Position numbers and translations under genes: made by a program. Below are positions 53,907-64,000 of a DNA stretch of 64,000 nt, in pieces; positions within the stretch are counted from its first letter, which is position 1; every line of letters starts with the position of its first letter. This DNA comes from Rhizomys pruinosus (lineage: Eukaryota > Chordata > Mammalia > Rodentia > Spalacidae): contig VZQC01013731.1 of NCBI GenBank assembly GCA_009823505.1, positions 257,319 to 321,318 of the forward strand, given 5' to 3'. The notes under the pieces are model-generated. The model was given only the letters and a program-made list of their open reading frames with translations. It was not told the origin of the DNA and ran no database searches.

Positions 53907-56900
53907 ATTAATGGTATAAACTCTCCAATCAAAGACATAGACTAGGAAAATGGATTAGAAAACAGAATCCATCTATTTACTGCCTACAAGAAATCCATCT
54001 CACCCTCAAGGACAAACACCACCTTAGAGTGAAAGGATGGAAAAAAATATTACAAGCAAATAGTAAAAAAAGCAAGCAAGAGTGGCTATTCTAATATCAG
54101 ACAAAATAGACCTCATAGTAAAATTAATCAAAAAAGACAAAGAGAGCCATTATATCCTTAACAATGGAACAATTAACCAGGAAGATTTCACAATCTTATA
54201 TGTTTATGTACCAAACTCTGGTCCACCAAACTTTATATACACAATCTTTCAGGACATCAAGACACAGATTAATCCCAGCATGCTAATAGTGGGGCACTTC
54301 AATACCCTACTGAGTCCCTGGGATAGGTCAACTGAACAAAAAATAAACAGAGAGACACCAGAGAATATACTTTCTACTCAGCAGCCCCATGGAACATTCT
54401 CCAAAATTGACCACATACTGGGACACAAAAGAAATGTCAACAAATAGAAAAGGATTGAAATTATTCAATGCATTCTATCAGACCATAAATAGAATAAAGC
54501 TCAATATTAACACCAGGGTAAGCCCTACTAACTATAAGAACACACGGAGACTAAACAACACAATCCTGAATAATGAGTGGGTCGGGGAAGAAATAGAGTG
54601 AAATAAAACCATTCCTGGAACTAAACAAAAATGACAACACAACAAAACCTGTGGGATATATTAAAGTCAGTCCTAAGAGGGAAATTTATGTCCCTAAGTG
54701 ACCACATTAAAAAAAATAGAAAGACAACAAATAAACTATCTAACACTGCAGCTCAAAACACTTGAGAAACAACAACAAATGAACCCTAAACCCAACAGAC
54801 AGGAAGAAATAACAAAAATCAGAGCAGAAATCAATAAAATAGAAACAAAAAAAGCAATACAGAAAAATCAATGAATCCAAAAGCTGGTTCTTTGAAAAGA
54901 TAAACAAAATAGACAGACCATTAGCCCAGTTAACCAAAAGAAAGAAAGAGCAACTCCAAATCAATACCATTTGTGATGAAAGGGGAAACATCGCAACAGA
55001 TAAAGAAAAGATCCAAACAATCATAGGAGAATACTTCAAAAACCTATACTCTACTAAATTTGAAAACCTAAGAGAAATGGATGAATATCTGAAATCCTGG
55101 GATTCACCAAAGCTTAACCAAGAAGAGAGATTGACCACTTAGACCCATAATACTTGAGGAAATTGAAGATGTAATAAAAAGCTTCCCAACTAAACAAAGC
55201 CCAGATGGTTTCACTGCAGAATTCTATAAAACATTTAAAGATGTCTTACAACCATTACTACTCAAACTTTTCAGAAGGATACAGAGGGAAATATCCCAAA
55301 TTCCTTCTATGAAGCCAGCATCACTGTAATACCAAAACCAGGCAAAGACACAAACAAGAAAGAAAACTATACACCCATCTCATTAATGAACACAGATGCA
55401 AAAATTCTCAACAAAATACTTGCAAATCACATACAGACCCACATCAAAAAGATCATCCATGATGACCAAGTTGGATTCATACCAGAGATGCAAGGATGGT
55501 TCAACATACAGAAATCAATAAATATCATAAAACACATAAATGGATTGAAAGACAAAAACCACATGATCATCTCATTCAGTGCAGAAAAAGCTTTTGACAA
55601 AATCCAGCATCCCTTCATGCTTAAAGTCCTAGAGGAAATTGGACTGGAGGGATCATTCCTCAATATAATCAAAGCCATATACAAGAAACCCACAGCCAAT
55701 ATCATCCTAAAAAGAGAAAAGTTGGAAGCATTCCCCTTAAAGGCAGGGACATGACAAGGCTGTCCACTATTGCCACTCCTCTTCAACATAGTGCTTGAAA
55801 CACTCACTAGGGCAATAAGGCAAGAAAGTGAAATTAAAGGAGTACTAATCGGAAAAGAGGAAGTAAACTATCCCTTTTTGCAGGTTATATGAGTGTTTAC
55901 CTAAGGGATGCTAAAAACTCACCAGAAAACTCATAGAAACAATTACGAGTTTCAGTAAACTGGTGGGATACAAAATAAATCTAGAAAAATCAGTAGCTTT
56001 TCTTTCCACCAAAAATAAGCAACTGGAGAAGGAATATAAGCAGACCTTCACACTCACTATAGCCTCAAAAACAATAAAACACCTAGGAATAAACCTAACC
56101 AAAGACACCAAAAACCTCTACAACAAAAATTGTAAACCCCTGAAGAAGGAAATTGAAGAAGACATCAAAAGATGGAAAGACCTCCCATGCTTCATGGATT
56201 GGAAAAATTAATATAGTAAAAATGTCCATTCTACCAAAATTAATATACAGATTCAATGCAATCCCAATCAAAATCCCCATGAGCTTTTTCAAAGACTTGG
56301 AAAAAAATCCTTAAGTTCATATGGAAAAACAAAAGACCCTGAATAGCTAAAGCCATCCTGAGTGAAAAGTGCAATACAGGGGAGATTACTTTACCAGACT
56401 TCAAGCTATATTACAGGGCTATAGTCATAAAGACAGCCTGCTGCTGGCAAAAAACAAAACAAAACAAAACAAAAACAGACCCATTGACCAATGGAACAAA
56501 ACTGAAGATCCAAACTTGAGCTCATATAAGTTCAGCCACCTCATATTTGACAAAGGGGCCAAAAAAGCTGAATGGAGGAAAGATCGCATCATCAGCAAAT
56601 GGTGTTGGCAAAACTGGATCACCATTTGTAGAAGAACAAAATTAATCCCCTACCTGTCACCCTGTACAAAAATATACTCCAAGTGCATCAAAGATCTCAA
56701 CCTGAAACATGAAACCCTGAAGGTGATAGGAACAGAAGAAAAAGTCACAGCAACCTACAAGACATAGGCATAGGAAAAGACTTTCTAAATCAAACAGCAG
56801 CTGCACAGGAAATAAGGACAACAGCTGACGAGTGGGACCTCATCAAACTCAAAATCTTCTGTACAGCTAAAGAAACAATCAAGGAAGTGAAAAGAAAACC

Positions 56901-58062
56901 CACAGAGTGGGAGGAAACCTTCACCACTGCCGACAGAGCATTAACATCCAGAATAAATAAACTATTTCAAAAACAATGAAGAAAACAAATGACCTACTCA
57001 AAAGATGGAGTAAAAAGCTGAACAGAGACTTCACCTGTAAGGAAGTAAAAATGGATGAAAAACATCTTAAAAATTGTTCAACATCATTAATAATTAAGAA
57101 AATGCAAATTAAAACCACACTAAGGTATCATCTCACTCCAATAACACTAGCCAAGATCAAGAAAACAAAAGACACCAAATGCTGGAGAGGTTGTGAGTAA
57201 AGGGGAACACTTCATCCACTGCTGATGGGAATGTAAACTCATACAGCCACTGTGGAAAGCAGTGTGGAGAACCCTTAAAAGACTCAAAATGAGCTTACCA
57301 CCTGACCTACCCATACCACTCCTGGTTATATACCCACAAGACGCATCCTACTGCAAGGATACATGCTCAGCTATGTTTATTGCAGCTCTCTTCACAATAG
57401 CAAAGAGCTGGAACCAACCCAAATGCCCCTCAACTGATGACTGGGTAACAAAGATGTGGTACATCTACACAACGGAGTTCTATGCAACGTTAAAGAAAGA
57501 TGACATCATGAACTTTGCAGGTAAATGGATGGAACTCAAAGCCATTATGCTAAGTGAAGTAACACAGTCCTGTGGGGAAAAAACGGCGAATGGTTTCCCT
57601 CATTTGTAGATGCTAACACCAAATCCCCAGTTGGCAGGCAAACTGAGCAACTTTATTATTATATTCCATTGTATCTGAAAGCAACTGTGCTATTATAATG
57701 TGAATCTCTTAATGGGCTCTAGAATTGACCTACCACTTGTATTCACACATTGTAATTACCATATATGGGTTGAAGATATGTATTCATATTCTAAAAAAAA
57801 AAGAAAAGAATGTAAAGTTATACCTCTTTCTATCTGCATGCAACTTTACTGTTAAAATGTGAATCTCTAAATGCATTTTAGAATTAACCTATAGTTTATT
57901 TTCAGATTTTGTAATTTTGATTTATGTGTGGAGTGTATATATATATGCATATTTTTGAATAATATAAAATTAAAGAGAACAAAAAGAGAGAGAGAAACCT
58001 ATTCAAAGAACTGACCAAAACAGTAAACTTGTGCATCAAAAATGTTATAAAAGACTGAGAAA

Positions 58063-58189
58063 CCTAGCACTCGGGAGGCAGAGGCAGGTGGATCTTTGTG
58101 AGTTCAAGGCCAGCCTGGTCTACAGAGTGAGTTCCAGGTCAGCTGGGACTACAGGGAGACCCTGTCTCGAAAAGACCAAAAAAAAAAAA
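58063..58189 (+). mobile_element. 5'-truncated B1 in the L1 3' UTR
   Basis: Starts within the B1 (CTAGCACTCGGGAGGCAGAG) and ends in an A run. AAAGACTGAGAAA flanks it at 58,050-58,062 and 58,190-58,202. Confidence 0.93.
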
Positions 58190-58314
58190 AAAGACTGAGA
58201 AAAAGATGCAAGACAGGACTTAAAATGTGTGACAGAATCCATGAGCTCTGGTGGGGGGGGTTGCAAGGGGTGGGCATGGATGAGGGAATGAGTCGAAATT
58301 TGATTAAGAAATGT

Positions 58315-59521
58315 TGTATGTAGTGAAGTCATTCTCTAACTGTAAATTAGAGCTGACTGTTATAGAGGTAATCTCTTATAAAACAGGTAAAACTGCTTTC
58401 TTTAATTGACTAATAGACATAGGAACTGTGAAAAGGATTATTCTCTATTCAGAACCAAATATAATACTAAAGTCTCTTTAAGTTGTGCATTTAACCAAAA
58501 TATATTAATACAGGAGAGAGCTCTGATATCATCAATGGATTATTCTGCCAAGGAGATGTTGGCCAGGGGATCCAAGCACCCCCGACAAAATGTAAAGGCT
58601 TCTTGCCTGTAAACTGGGATATCTCCAAGAAGAGAGGCAGTAAGGCCCTGCTGTTGAAGACCTGATGTAAGCATGTGAAAGATGTATTGAGACCGCACTT
58701 GCAAGTGTACAGTTGGTCTCTGGACTTTAGTTACCAAAGGCCACTAAACCAATAAAGCAAATATTGGCTCCTTGAGTCAAGCAAGACTCCTCCGTCAGCA
58801 TCAGCTACACCTCACCTGCCTGGAAATACTGTGCAGCAGTGGCAGCCATATGTCTGTATATCCCAATCTAATTGGCTATTAGCTCTCTCCTTGGAGGGAG
58901 GAATAACTCACGGCTGATGCCACAAGCTTACATCCTCTAGTGGTTAGGAGATATTATAAGCCACAGTAAGACCTTGTCATCTTTTACAGAAAAAAACATA
59001 ATTCATGGATTAGCATACCATCTAAACATCTGTGTCTATACCAAAGTAATCTACCATAATAATTAGTAATGTTTAAATACCTATATATCTAATTGCTTGT
59101 GCTTCATTAGTAGGATTGAAAGGTTATTCCTGGACAAACTGTCAGCCCATGAAAGGAAACAGCCAGAACTGATCAGAGCCCAAAATGACATCTCCAGAGA
59201 AAGTAGACTGTTTTGCTTCTCGTCCACCTCTGCCCCTTTTCTAAGCCTAGGGAACAATCTATGGAAGAGGGAGCATGGTAGAATGTAAGGGCTGCAATTG
59301 GGGTGAATGGTGAAACTACAGCAATATAGACATGCTTATTTGATCAACTTGATTGTATATACAAGCCCCTCCAGCTGGATGGTGGGAGCCTTGGGCTGTG
59401 TGGGTTTGGGCACAACTGCTTGCAAATTGGTTTTACATGAAGGATGCTTGTATTCATAACATTACTTATTGTTTAAAAAATGAAATAAAAGAAAGTATAT
59501 ATATAAAAAAGACCTTAAAAA
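58315..59521 (+). mobile_element. unit X: 1.2-kb retroposed sequence of unknown origin
   Basis: Interrupts the L1 3' UTR. AAGAAATGT lies on both sides (58,306-58,314 and 59,522-59,530), and the L1 continues exactly as in the uninterrupted copy at 36,529-36,570. It ends in an A-rich stretch. 58,505-59,295 matches 51,306-52,087. No frame longer than about 70 residues and no familiar motif. It could be ERV-derived or a non-coding RNA copy. Confidence 0.75.
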
Positions 59522-59794
59522 AAGAAATGTATGAAATGCATTCAATAAAAATTAACTTAAAAAGGAAGTTTAGAACAGCAGAAGAAACAATTAATAAAAT
59601 AGCAACCAAAAAAGTGTAAAGGAAAAAAAAATCCTAAAAGAAAATAAAAGAACATCGAGGGGGAAAAAACCCTCACCCACTAAAATCCTCATCTTTAAAA
59701 GAGGCAAAAGGAGACTAAAAATTAATAATATTACTTTTTTTTTATCTCTATTATTGATTGAAGAAATGAACCTCCCCCCCCCCTTTTTTTTTTT

Positions 59795-59937
59795 CTTTTC
59801 AAGACAGGGTCTCCCTGTAGCCCCAGCTGTCCTGGAACTCACTCTGCAGACCAGGCTGGCCTTGAACTCACAAAGATCCGCCTGCCTCTGCCTCCTGAGT
59901 GCTAGGATTAAAGGCATGCACCACCATGCCCGGCTTA
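59795..59937 (-). mobile_element. B1 SINE
   Basis: A well-preserved minus-strand B1. TAAAAATTAATA occurs at 59,715 and 59,935, probably the target-site duplication, with a long T/C-rich tail in between. Confidence 0.88.
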
Positions 59938-60194
59938 AAAATTAATAGTATTTGTAATCTTAGGTTGGTTCCTAGTTAAGAAAAAGGATATTAGTGGGGT
60001 GGATGAACATTAAATAAGATCTATAGCTAGATTTTTCTAGCATATCATCAATAATGCATTGATTTTGATGACTATGATATAGATATCTAAATGTTAACAT
60101 TTGGAGTAACTGAATACAAAACATATGCAGTTGTTTTTGAAATATTTGTGTGAGTCTAAAGCTATTTCAAAATGCTCTGTTTAAAAAGGAGACA

Positions 60195-60330
60195 CTGGGT
60201 CGTGTAACATATGTGAAGCCCTGGGTTTGATCTCCAGTACCCGTACCACAACATAAACCCTGCTTGGAGGCACATGCCTATAATTCCAACACTGAGCAGT
60301 GGCAGGAGGATCAGGGTCTCCCTCAGCTCC
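60195..60330 (+). mobile_element. ID/B4-like SINE remnant
   Basis: GCCCTGGGTTTGATCTCCAG and GAGGCACATGCCTATAATTC are the recognisable parts of an ID-B1 fusion. Confidence 0.6.
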
Positions 60331-60381
60331 ATCACAAGTTCCATGCCAAGAGACACTGTTGTTATTAAGAAAATGCAAGTC

Positions 60382-60606
60382 GGGGCTGGAGAGATGGCTC
60401 ATGGGTTAAGAGCACCCACTACTCTTGCGGAGGACCCGGGTTCAATCCCCAACACCCACGTGGTGTCTGAGAACCATCTTTAACTCCAGTTCCAGGGGAC
60501 TCCAACACCCTCTTCTGACCTCCACAGCATTGCACGACATGGGTGCACAAACCTACATGCAGACAGTACATTCATACACAAAAAAATAAATAAAATTTTT
60601 TTAAAA
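60382..60606 (+). mobile_element. young B2 SINE with 15-bp target-site duplication
   Basis: AAGAAAATGCAAGTC flanks it at 60,367-60,381 and 60,607-60,621. Confidence 0.96.
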
Positions 60607-60716
60607 AAGAAAATGCAAGTCAGGGAAATAAAGCTTAAGTCTGGTGCCTTAGACAACTTGGCCACCCTGACACTCGAAACTGACAAATAAGGCAACACCA
60701 TGGAATTGCCACAGGG

Positions 60717-60742
60717 GTGTGTTTGTTTGTTTGTTTGTTTGT
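60717..60742. repeat. (GTTT)n microsatellite
   Basis: Six GTTT units. Confidence 0.9.
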
Positions 60743-60859
60743 GCATCTCTCTGCCTGGCAATTAGTCTTTCTTCTCCATACTCAGGCCATATAAACCTAG
60801 TTAGGGGTGGGATTCTAGAAATTTATCTGCAGTGCAGCCAGGATATGTGACATAACTTC

Positions 60860-61979
60860 CTTTATACACCTGAATAAATGGCTTCTGTTGTAATTGTTAA
60901 TGAAGAATTCAAAATTGGATCCTTTGTTACACCAACTCCAGTGTTGCCTGCGTGTGAGCAGTGATGAAAGTCATATTCGAGGCAGGCGGGGGAGCAAAGT
61001 CCTTCGGGGCCTGACCCCCTGGAGGTCTCTGGCAGAGTCCTCGGCCTTGACCATTTCCCGATATGCTCCTAAGATGTCACGCTTCCTTGGTGCTGGGCTT
61101 GGCATGCTGTCTTTCTTAGTTATAATATTCTTTCTGAATACAACAAAGTCCTCTCTCAAGTTTAATTAAATGTTCCTTATAGACAAAGGACAGAGTTACC
61201 TAGATGTTCCAGGAGTTGGCAATAATAGCCAAATACCTCCCCCAGTTTTAGGCCACTCTTGGAGCAGGAACTTTCTATAAATCTTAGTCAAATTAAATAT
61301 AAAAATATTTTTGAGTACGATCCTCCTTTCTTAAAAGCTCTTGCAAAAATTCATTGGAAAAACAACATTACATTGGTTGATATCATAGACCAATATCAAA
61401 ATAATAAATTGTTTTAAAAAAAGTTCAAAATAGGATAATCAGGTAAAAATGATGTTTTATATCATGACTGTTACTGAGTAAAATGGGAATTCCAGTGGCA
61501 GTCGTGTATGACGGGAGGCATTATTTAATTAAAGGCAGATGGTGGGCTCCTCCTTTAAGAAAAAAATAACATACAAAGGGTCCCTGATTCTCCCCCTCCT
61601 TTCACAGGAACATATAATGAATGGGAAGATAGATGGGTTAATATAGATGGGCAGTGGGTCCTTTACTATACTTTAAACTTCATGCAAAAATTGCTAAGAG
61701 CTAGGCCTCCTTGGTGCTTGTTAGTTAACCCCACAGCAAAAACAAACTATTATTAATCAAATATACAATAGTAAATGGTGGCATTGCACACACTGTACCA
61801 AAGCAAGACATGTTGAAAAATTGGCTCCGGGTGCATTACAATTGGCCTGAGCCATTTCCCTGGGAGACAGAAAAAGAAAACCTTAAGATCACAAAGTAAA
61901 GGTTATTTTAGTGATAAAGTAATAATAAAAAGAAAAGCCACAATCTCTCAGTTCTAAAAAAAATTTTCGTTCCAGACTT
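60860..61979 (+). mobile_element. decayed ERVK-like internal region
   Basis: Lies upstream of a plus-strand LTR. Short retroviral-looking frame pieces (for example YYTLNFMQKLLRARPPWCLL near 61,670-61,730) are separated by stops and shifts. An AATAAA near 60,873 could belong to the upstream LTR end. I cannot assign individual genes. Confidence 0.45.
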
Positions 61980-62335
61980 GTGCCTGCGGTTTTGTGACCA
62001 TTGTCTAAACTTAAAGATGTATTATGCTGTAATCTGCCAACCATGACCCATGACTATGTACTTTGGTTAATGTATGAAAATTGAATTATTAGTAACCTGT
62101 CCAGTAGTTCTGGAAAGTTTGCCAATTCTCCTTGCTGTTTCTTCTTGAATGTACTATAAAATCATTGCCTTAAGCTCAGTAAAATTGCTACAGATCTAAA
62201 AGCCTCGCTTGGTTTTTCTTCTGTACGCCATCACTGAACCTGTGTTTTCCTTTCCAAAAGGACTCTGTTCTCCCATGATTAAGACCCCGACCCCCAGTGG
62301 GCTAGTCAGTGGCAATCCTTGGTTTCTGGGTATTG
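61980..62335 (+). mobile_element. ERVK-like LTR
   Basis: CTATAAAATC at 62,154, AGTAAA about 25 bases on, then CACTGAACCTGTG and GACCCCCAGT. The order and spacing match the minus-strand LTR at 3,703-4,260. Limits are approximate. Confidence 0.6.
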
Positions 62336-62369
62336 AAATTTAGGAAGAAAATGCAACTTCATCTACCTG

Positions 62370-62780
62370 AAACTTATGAGCAGAGATCAGTGTAATCAGT
62401 ATCGTAGGTCAAAGCCTCATGTTGCTGATGATCTAATACCACTGTCTTGATATCTCTGTAGGAGAGGAGCTTTGGGAGAGGGGCCTGGTCTCTCATTCTG
62501 TGCTTTCTTTCACACTGATGCACCATGATGAGAGCTATAAATGTCATGGAAGGGGGCAAGACAGCATTGAGAATGAACATCAAAATATAAACACAAAATA
62601 TAAAATAGAGATGAATCTAGCAGAACAGCACTGAATAAAAGAATACACATATTGATATATGCTATTTTTAATGCCATTGGTCCTTGTAGGAAAGTGACAA
62701 GAAGGTATGTATTGGGGGCCAAGGAAAGGTAATTTTTTAGTAAGTTGGCCTGTATGTTGTTCTCAAGTGTTTTCAACCCT
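62370..62780 (-). other. possible membrane-protein exon remnant, unidentified
   Basis: Two overlapping minus-strand frames contain a hydrophobic stretch (YINMCILLFSAVLLDSSLFY) and a polar tail ending YDTDYTDLCS at a stop (62,374). They could be pieces of one frameshifted coding sequence. No family recognised and no splice sites confirmed. Confidence 0.25.
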
Positions 62781-63009
62781 TGAGAGTTTCCACATTATGA
62801 AACTGCCCTTAAGATTTAATACATAAGACCACACAGTTTAACTGGTGTTAATTAAAAGTCATTAGGGTGTATTATGTCCATTTTAAAGACATTACAACAA
62901 GGGATAGGATAGGATCCATGGTGTTAACAAGTCTGACAAGGAAGCAAGCAAACAGCAGTAAAAATCAAAGCCATATGACTTGCCCCCCCACCCCTGTAGA
63001 GTGCTTAAC

Positions 63010-63165
63010 CTGTTCGCACATTTTTAATCCTAGCACTTGGGAGACAGGTGGGCAGATCTCTGTGACTTCAAGGCCAGCCTGGCCTATAGAGTGAGTTCTA
63101 GGCTAGCAGTGGTGGCACATGCCTTTAATCCCAGTCCTTGGAATTAAACTCACTCTGGGTGTGGT
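63010..63165 (+). mobile_element. B1-derived SINE, partly duplicated
   Basis: One B1 (CCTAGCACTTGGGAGACAGG) runs into the start of a second (GTGGTGGCACATGCCTTTAA). 63,166-64,000 holds no recognised gene or repeat. Confidence 0.7.
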
Positions 63166-64000
63166 GGCACATTATTCCCCGGCCACATATATACCCCTAC
63201 CTTCCCCTAACTAAACAAGTCTGCAGCAACTCGCAATCTGCTTTCTTTCACCCAACTCCCGATGCCTGCGTGTTGACTCTGAGTCTCTCATCCCCACTCC
63301 TCGGTGACGAGAACCTCTCCAGCTGGACTGGAGAAGGTTGCAACAACCCCCCTACCCCCAATTTTTTCAGTGACAGACATTTCCATGTGAAAATTCTTAC
63401 CACATCAGGAGAGTTGTCATAAGGGGCCAGATCTAGGGGAAAGTAACAATAGTTAGCAATTCCTGGAAATGCAAACATGACTATGTTTTCTAACTCCTAG
63501 ATAAACAGGGGAAATTGTTTGAGGTGCTGGTGGAAGCAGCCCCTTATCTGTTAAAGAATTAGCTTCCTTCAGAGTCAAAGGCCCAGTTCCATTGTTTGAG
63601 TGTGAAAGAAGGAACAAAGCCTTCTCTCTTTTCAGCCAGTTCACAAAGACTTGATTTTTGCAGAGATGTGATTTTTCAGTGATATGTTCCACTGGCCAGC
63701 AGGAGCATAGTTGTCGAGTGCCCAGAATATCCACCAAACAAGGAAATTTTGACAAGGGAGAATTCTCTCATTTGTAACAGGGGCAGGAAGAAAAAGTAGG
63801 GAAGATTCCTAGAAATATTATTCCCTTAGATCTTCCTAGAATGGATGGAATGATTGATCCTCTCTTCAGAGATGTCTCTGGGGACTCCTCTGTAGCAAGG
63901 AAGGGGACTCTTACATAGCAATGGAAGTTTTAAGGACTAAATGGACCCTCAACTCTGGAACCAGGAGATGTAGTCTGTGAAAATTCAGATGGAGAGGAAG

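Larger units (their letters stand above)
44660..59550 (+). mobile_element. full-length but dead L1, heavily interrupted
   Basis: In order: 5' UTR with two tandem monomer-like repeats (44,660-44,910), ORF1 (45,143-46,554, resuming 53,349-53,560), ORF2 (from about 53,560, resuming 53,912-57,610), and 3' UTR to 59,550. Removing the ERV copy (6.77 kb), B2, LTR, B1 and unit X leaves roughly 6.2-6.5 kb, the size of a complete L1. ORF1 shows a lysine/glutamate-rich coiled coil (ENEKLMKELLGKNDKLQKEL) and the C-terminal domain (HIIVKTLDALNKDKILKAT). ORF2 shows endonuclease (SKIDHILGHK) and reverse-transcriptase segments, all frameshifted. Confidence 0.9.

Noticed and set aside
54082..54447. 121-residue frame resembling an endonuclease
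   Set aside because: It is a surviving piece of L1 ORF2 in a dead element, not a host gene.
44505..57820. AGAATGTTAAGGTTAT near 44,507 and AGAATGTAAAGTTAT near 57,808 as target-site duplication of the full-length L1
   Set aside because: The right copy lies inside L1 3' UTR sequence also found at 36.2 kb, so the likeness is accidental.

Overview
The window is mammalian nuclear DNA from a muroid rodent. The evidence is dense B1, B2, B3 and ID-type SINEs, young and old rodent L1 copies, and ERVK-like LTRs. I cannot name the species from the sequence alone. No intact protein-coding gene is visible. Every recognisable host coding sequence is broken, so this is repeat-rich intergenic or pseudogenic DNA.

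Layout. 1-9,000: an L1 remnant, an ERVK-like LTR on the minus strand, and a thicket of SINEs. 9,010-32,311: at least ten exon remnants of a decayed, intron-containing (not retroposed) copy of part of MEGF8, all on the plus strand and in order. Its introns carry a DDX39B processed pseudogene (about 13.3-14.3 kb), an unusual B1 array, a GC-rich block, L1 copies and a large repeated block. 22.04-25.84 kb repeats 26.82-30.60 kb almost exactly. The first copy has a noisy middle full of small indels, clean ends, and a single N at 25,843, which looks like an assembly duplication. 32-44 kb: L1 fragments, SINEs, a 250-bp polypurine tract, an unidentified processed pseudogene (40.2-41.0 kb) and an ALDOA processed pseudogene (41.5-42.8 kb).

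44.66-59.55 kb is one plus-strand L1, full length once its insertions are removed. It has been hit by a B2, an MaLR-like solo LTR, a B1, a 1.2-kb retroposed unit of unknown origin (unit X) and, most strikingly, a 6.77-kb copy of an endogenous retrovirus RNA. That copy starts at the 5' end of R, carries U5 and an 18-base match to a tRNA-Gln primer site, and ends with U3, R and a poly(A) tail. It is flanked by a 14-bp target-site duplication in L1 ORF1. This is the structure of a viral genomic RNA copied in by L1 machinery, not of a normal provirus. It contains its own later insertion, an antisense L1 3' end joined to unit X, bounded by a perfect 16-bp duplication.

59.5-64 kb: SINEs and a decayed ERVK-like element ending in a plus-strand LTR of the same class as the one near 3.7 kb. 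Comparisons to MEGF8, ALDOA and DDX39B rest on remembered family sequence. Boundaries are exact where a splice site or target-site duplication is visible and approximate elsewhere.
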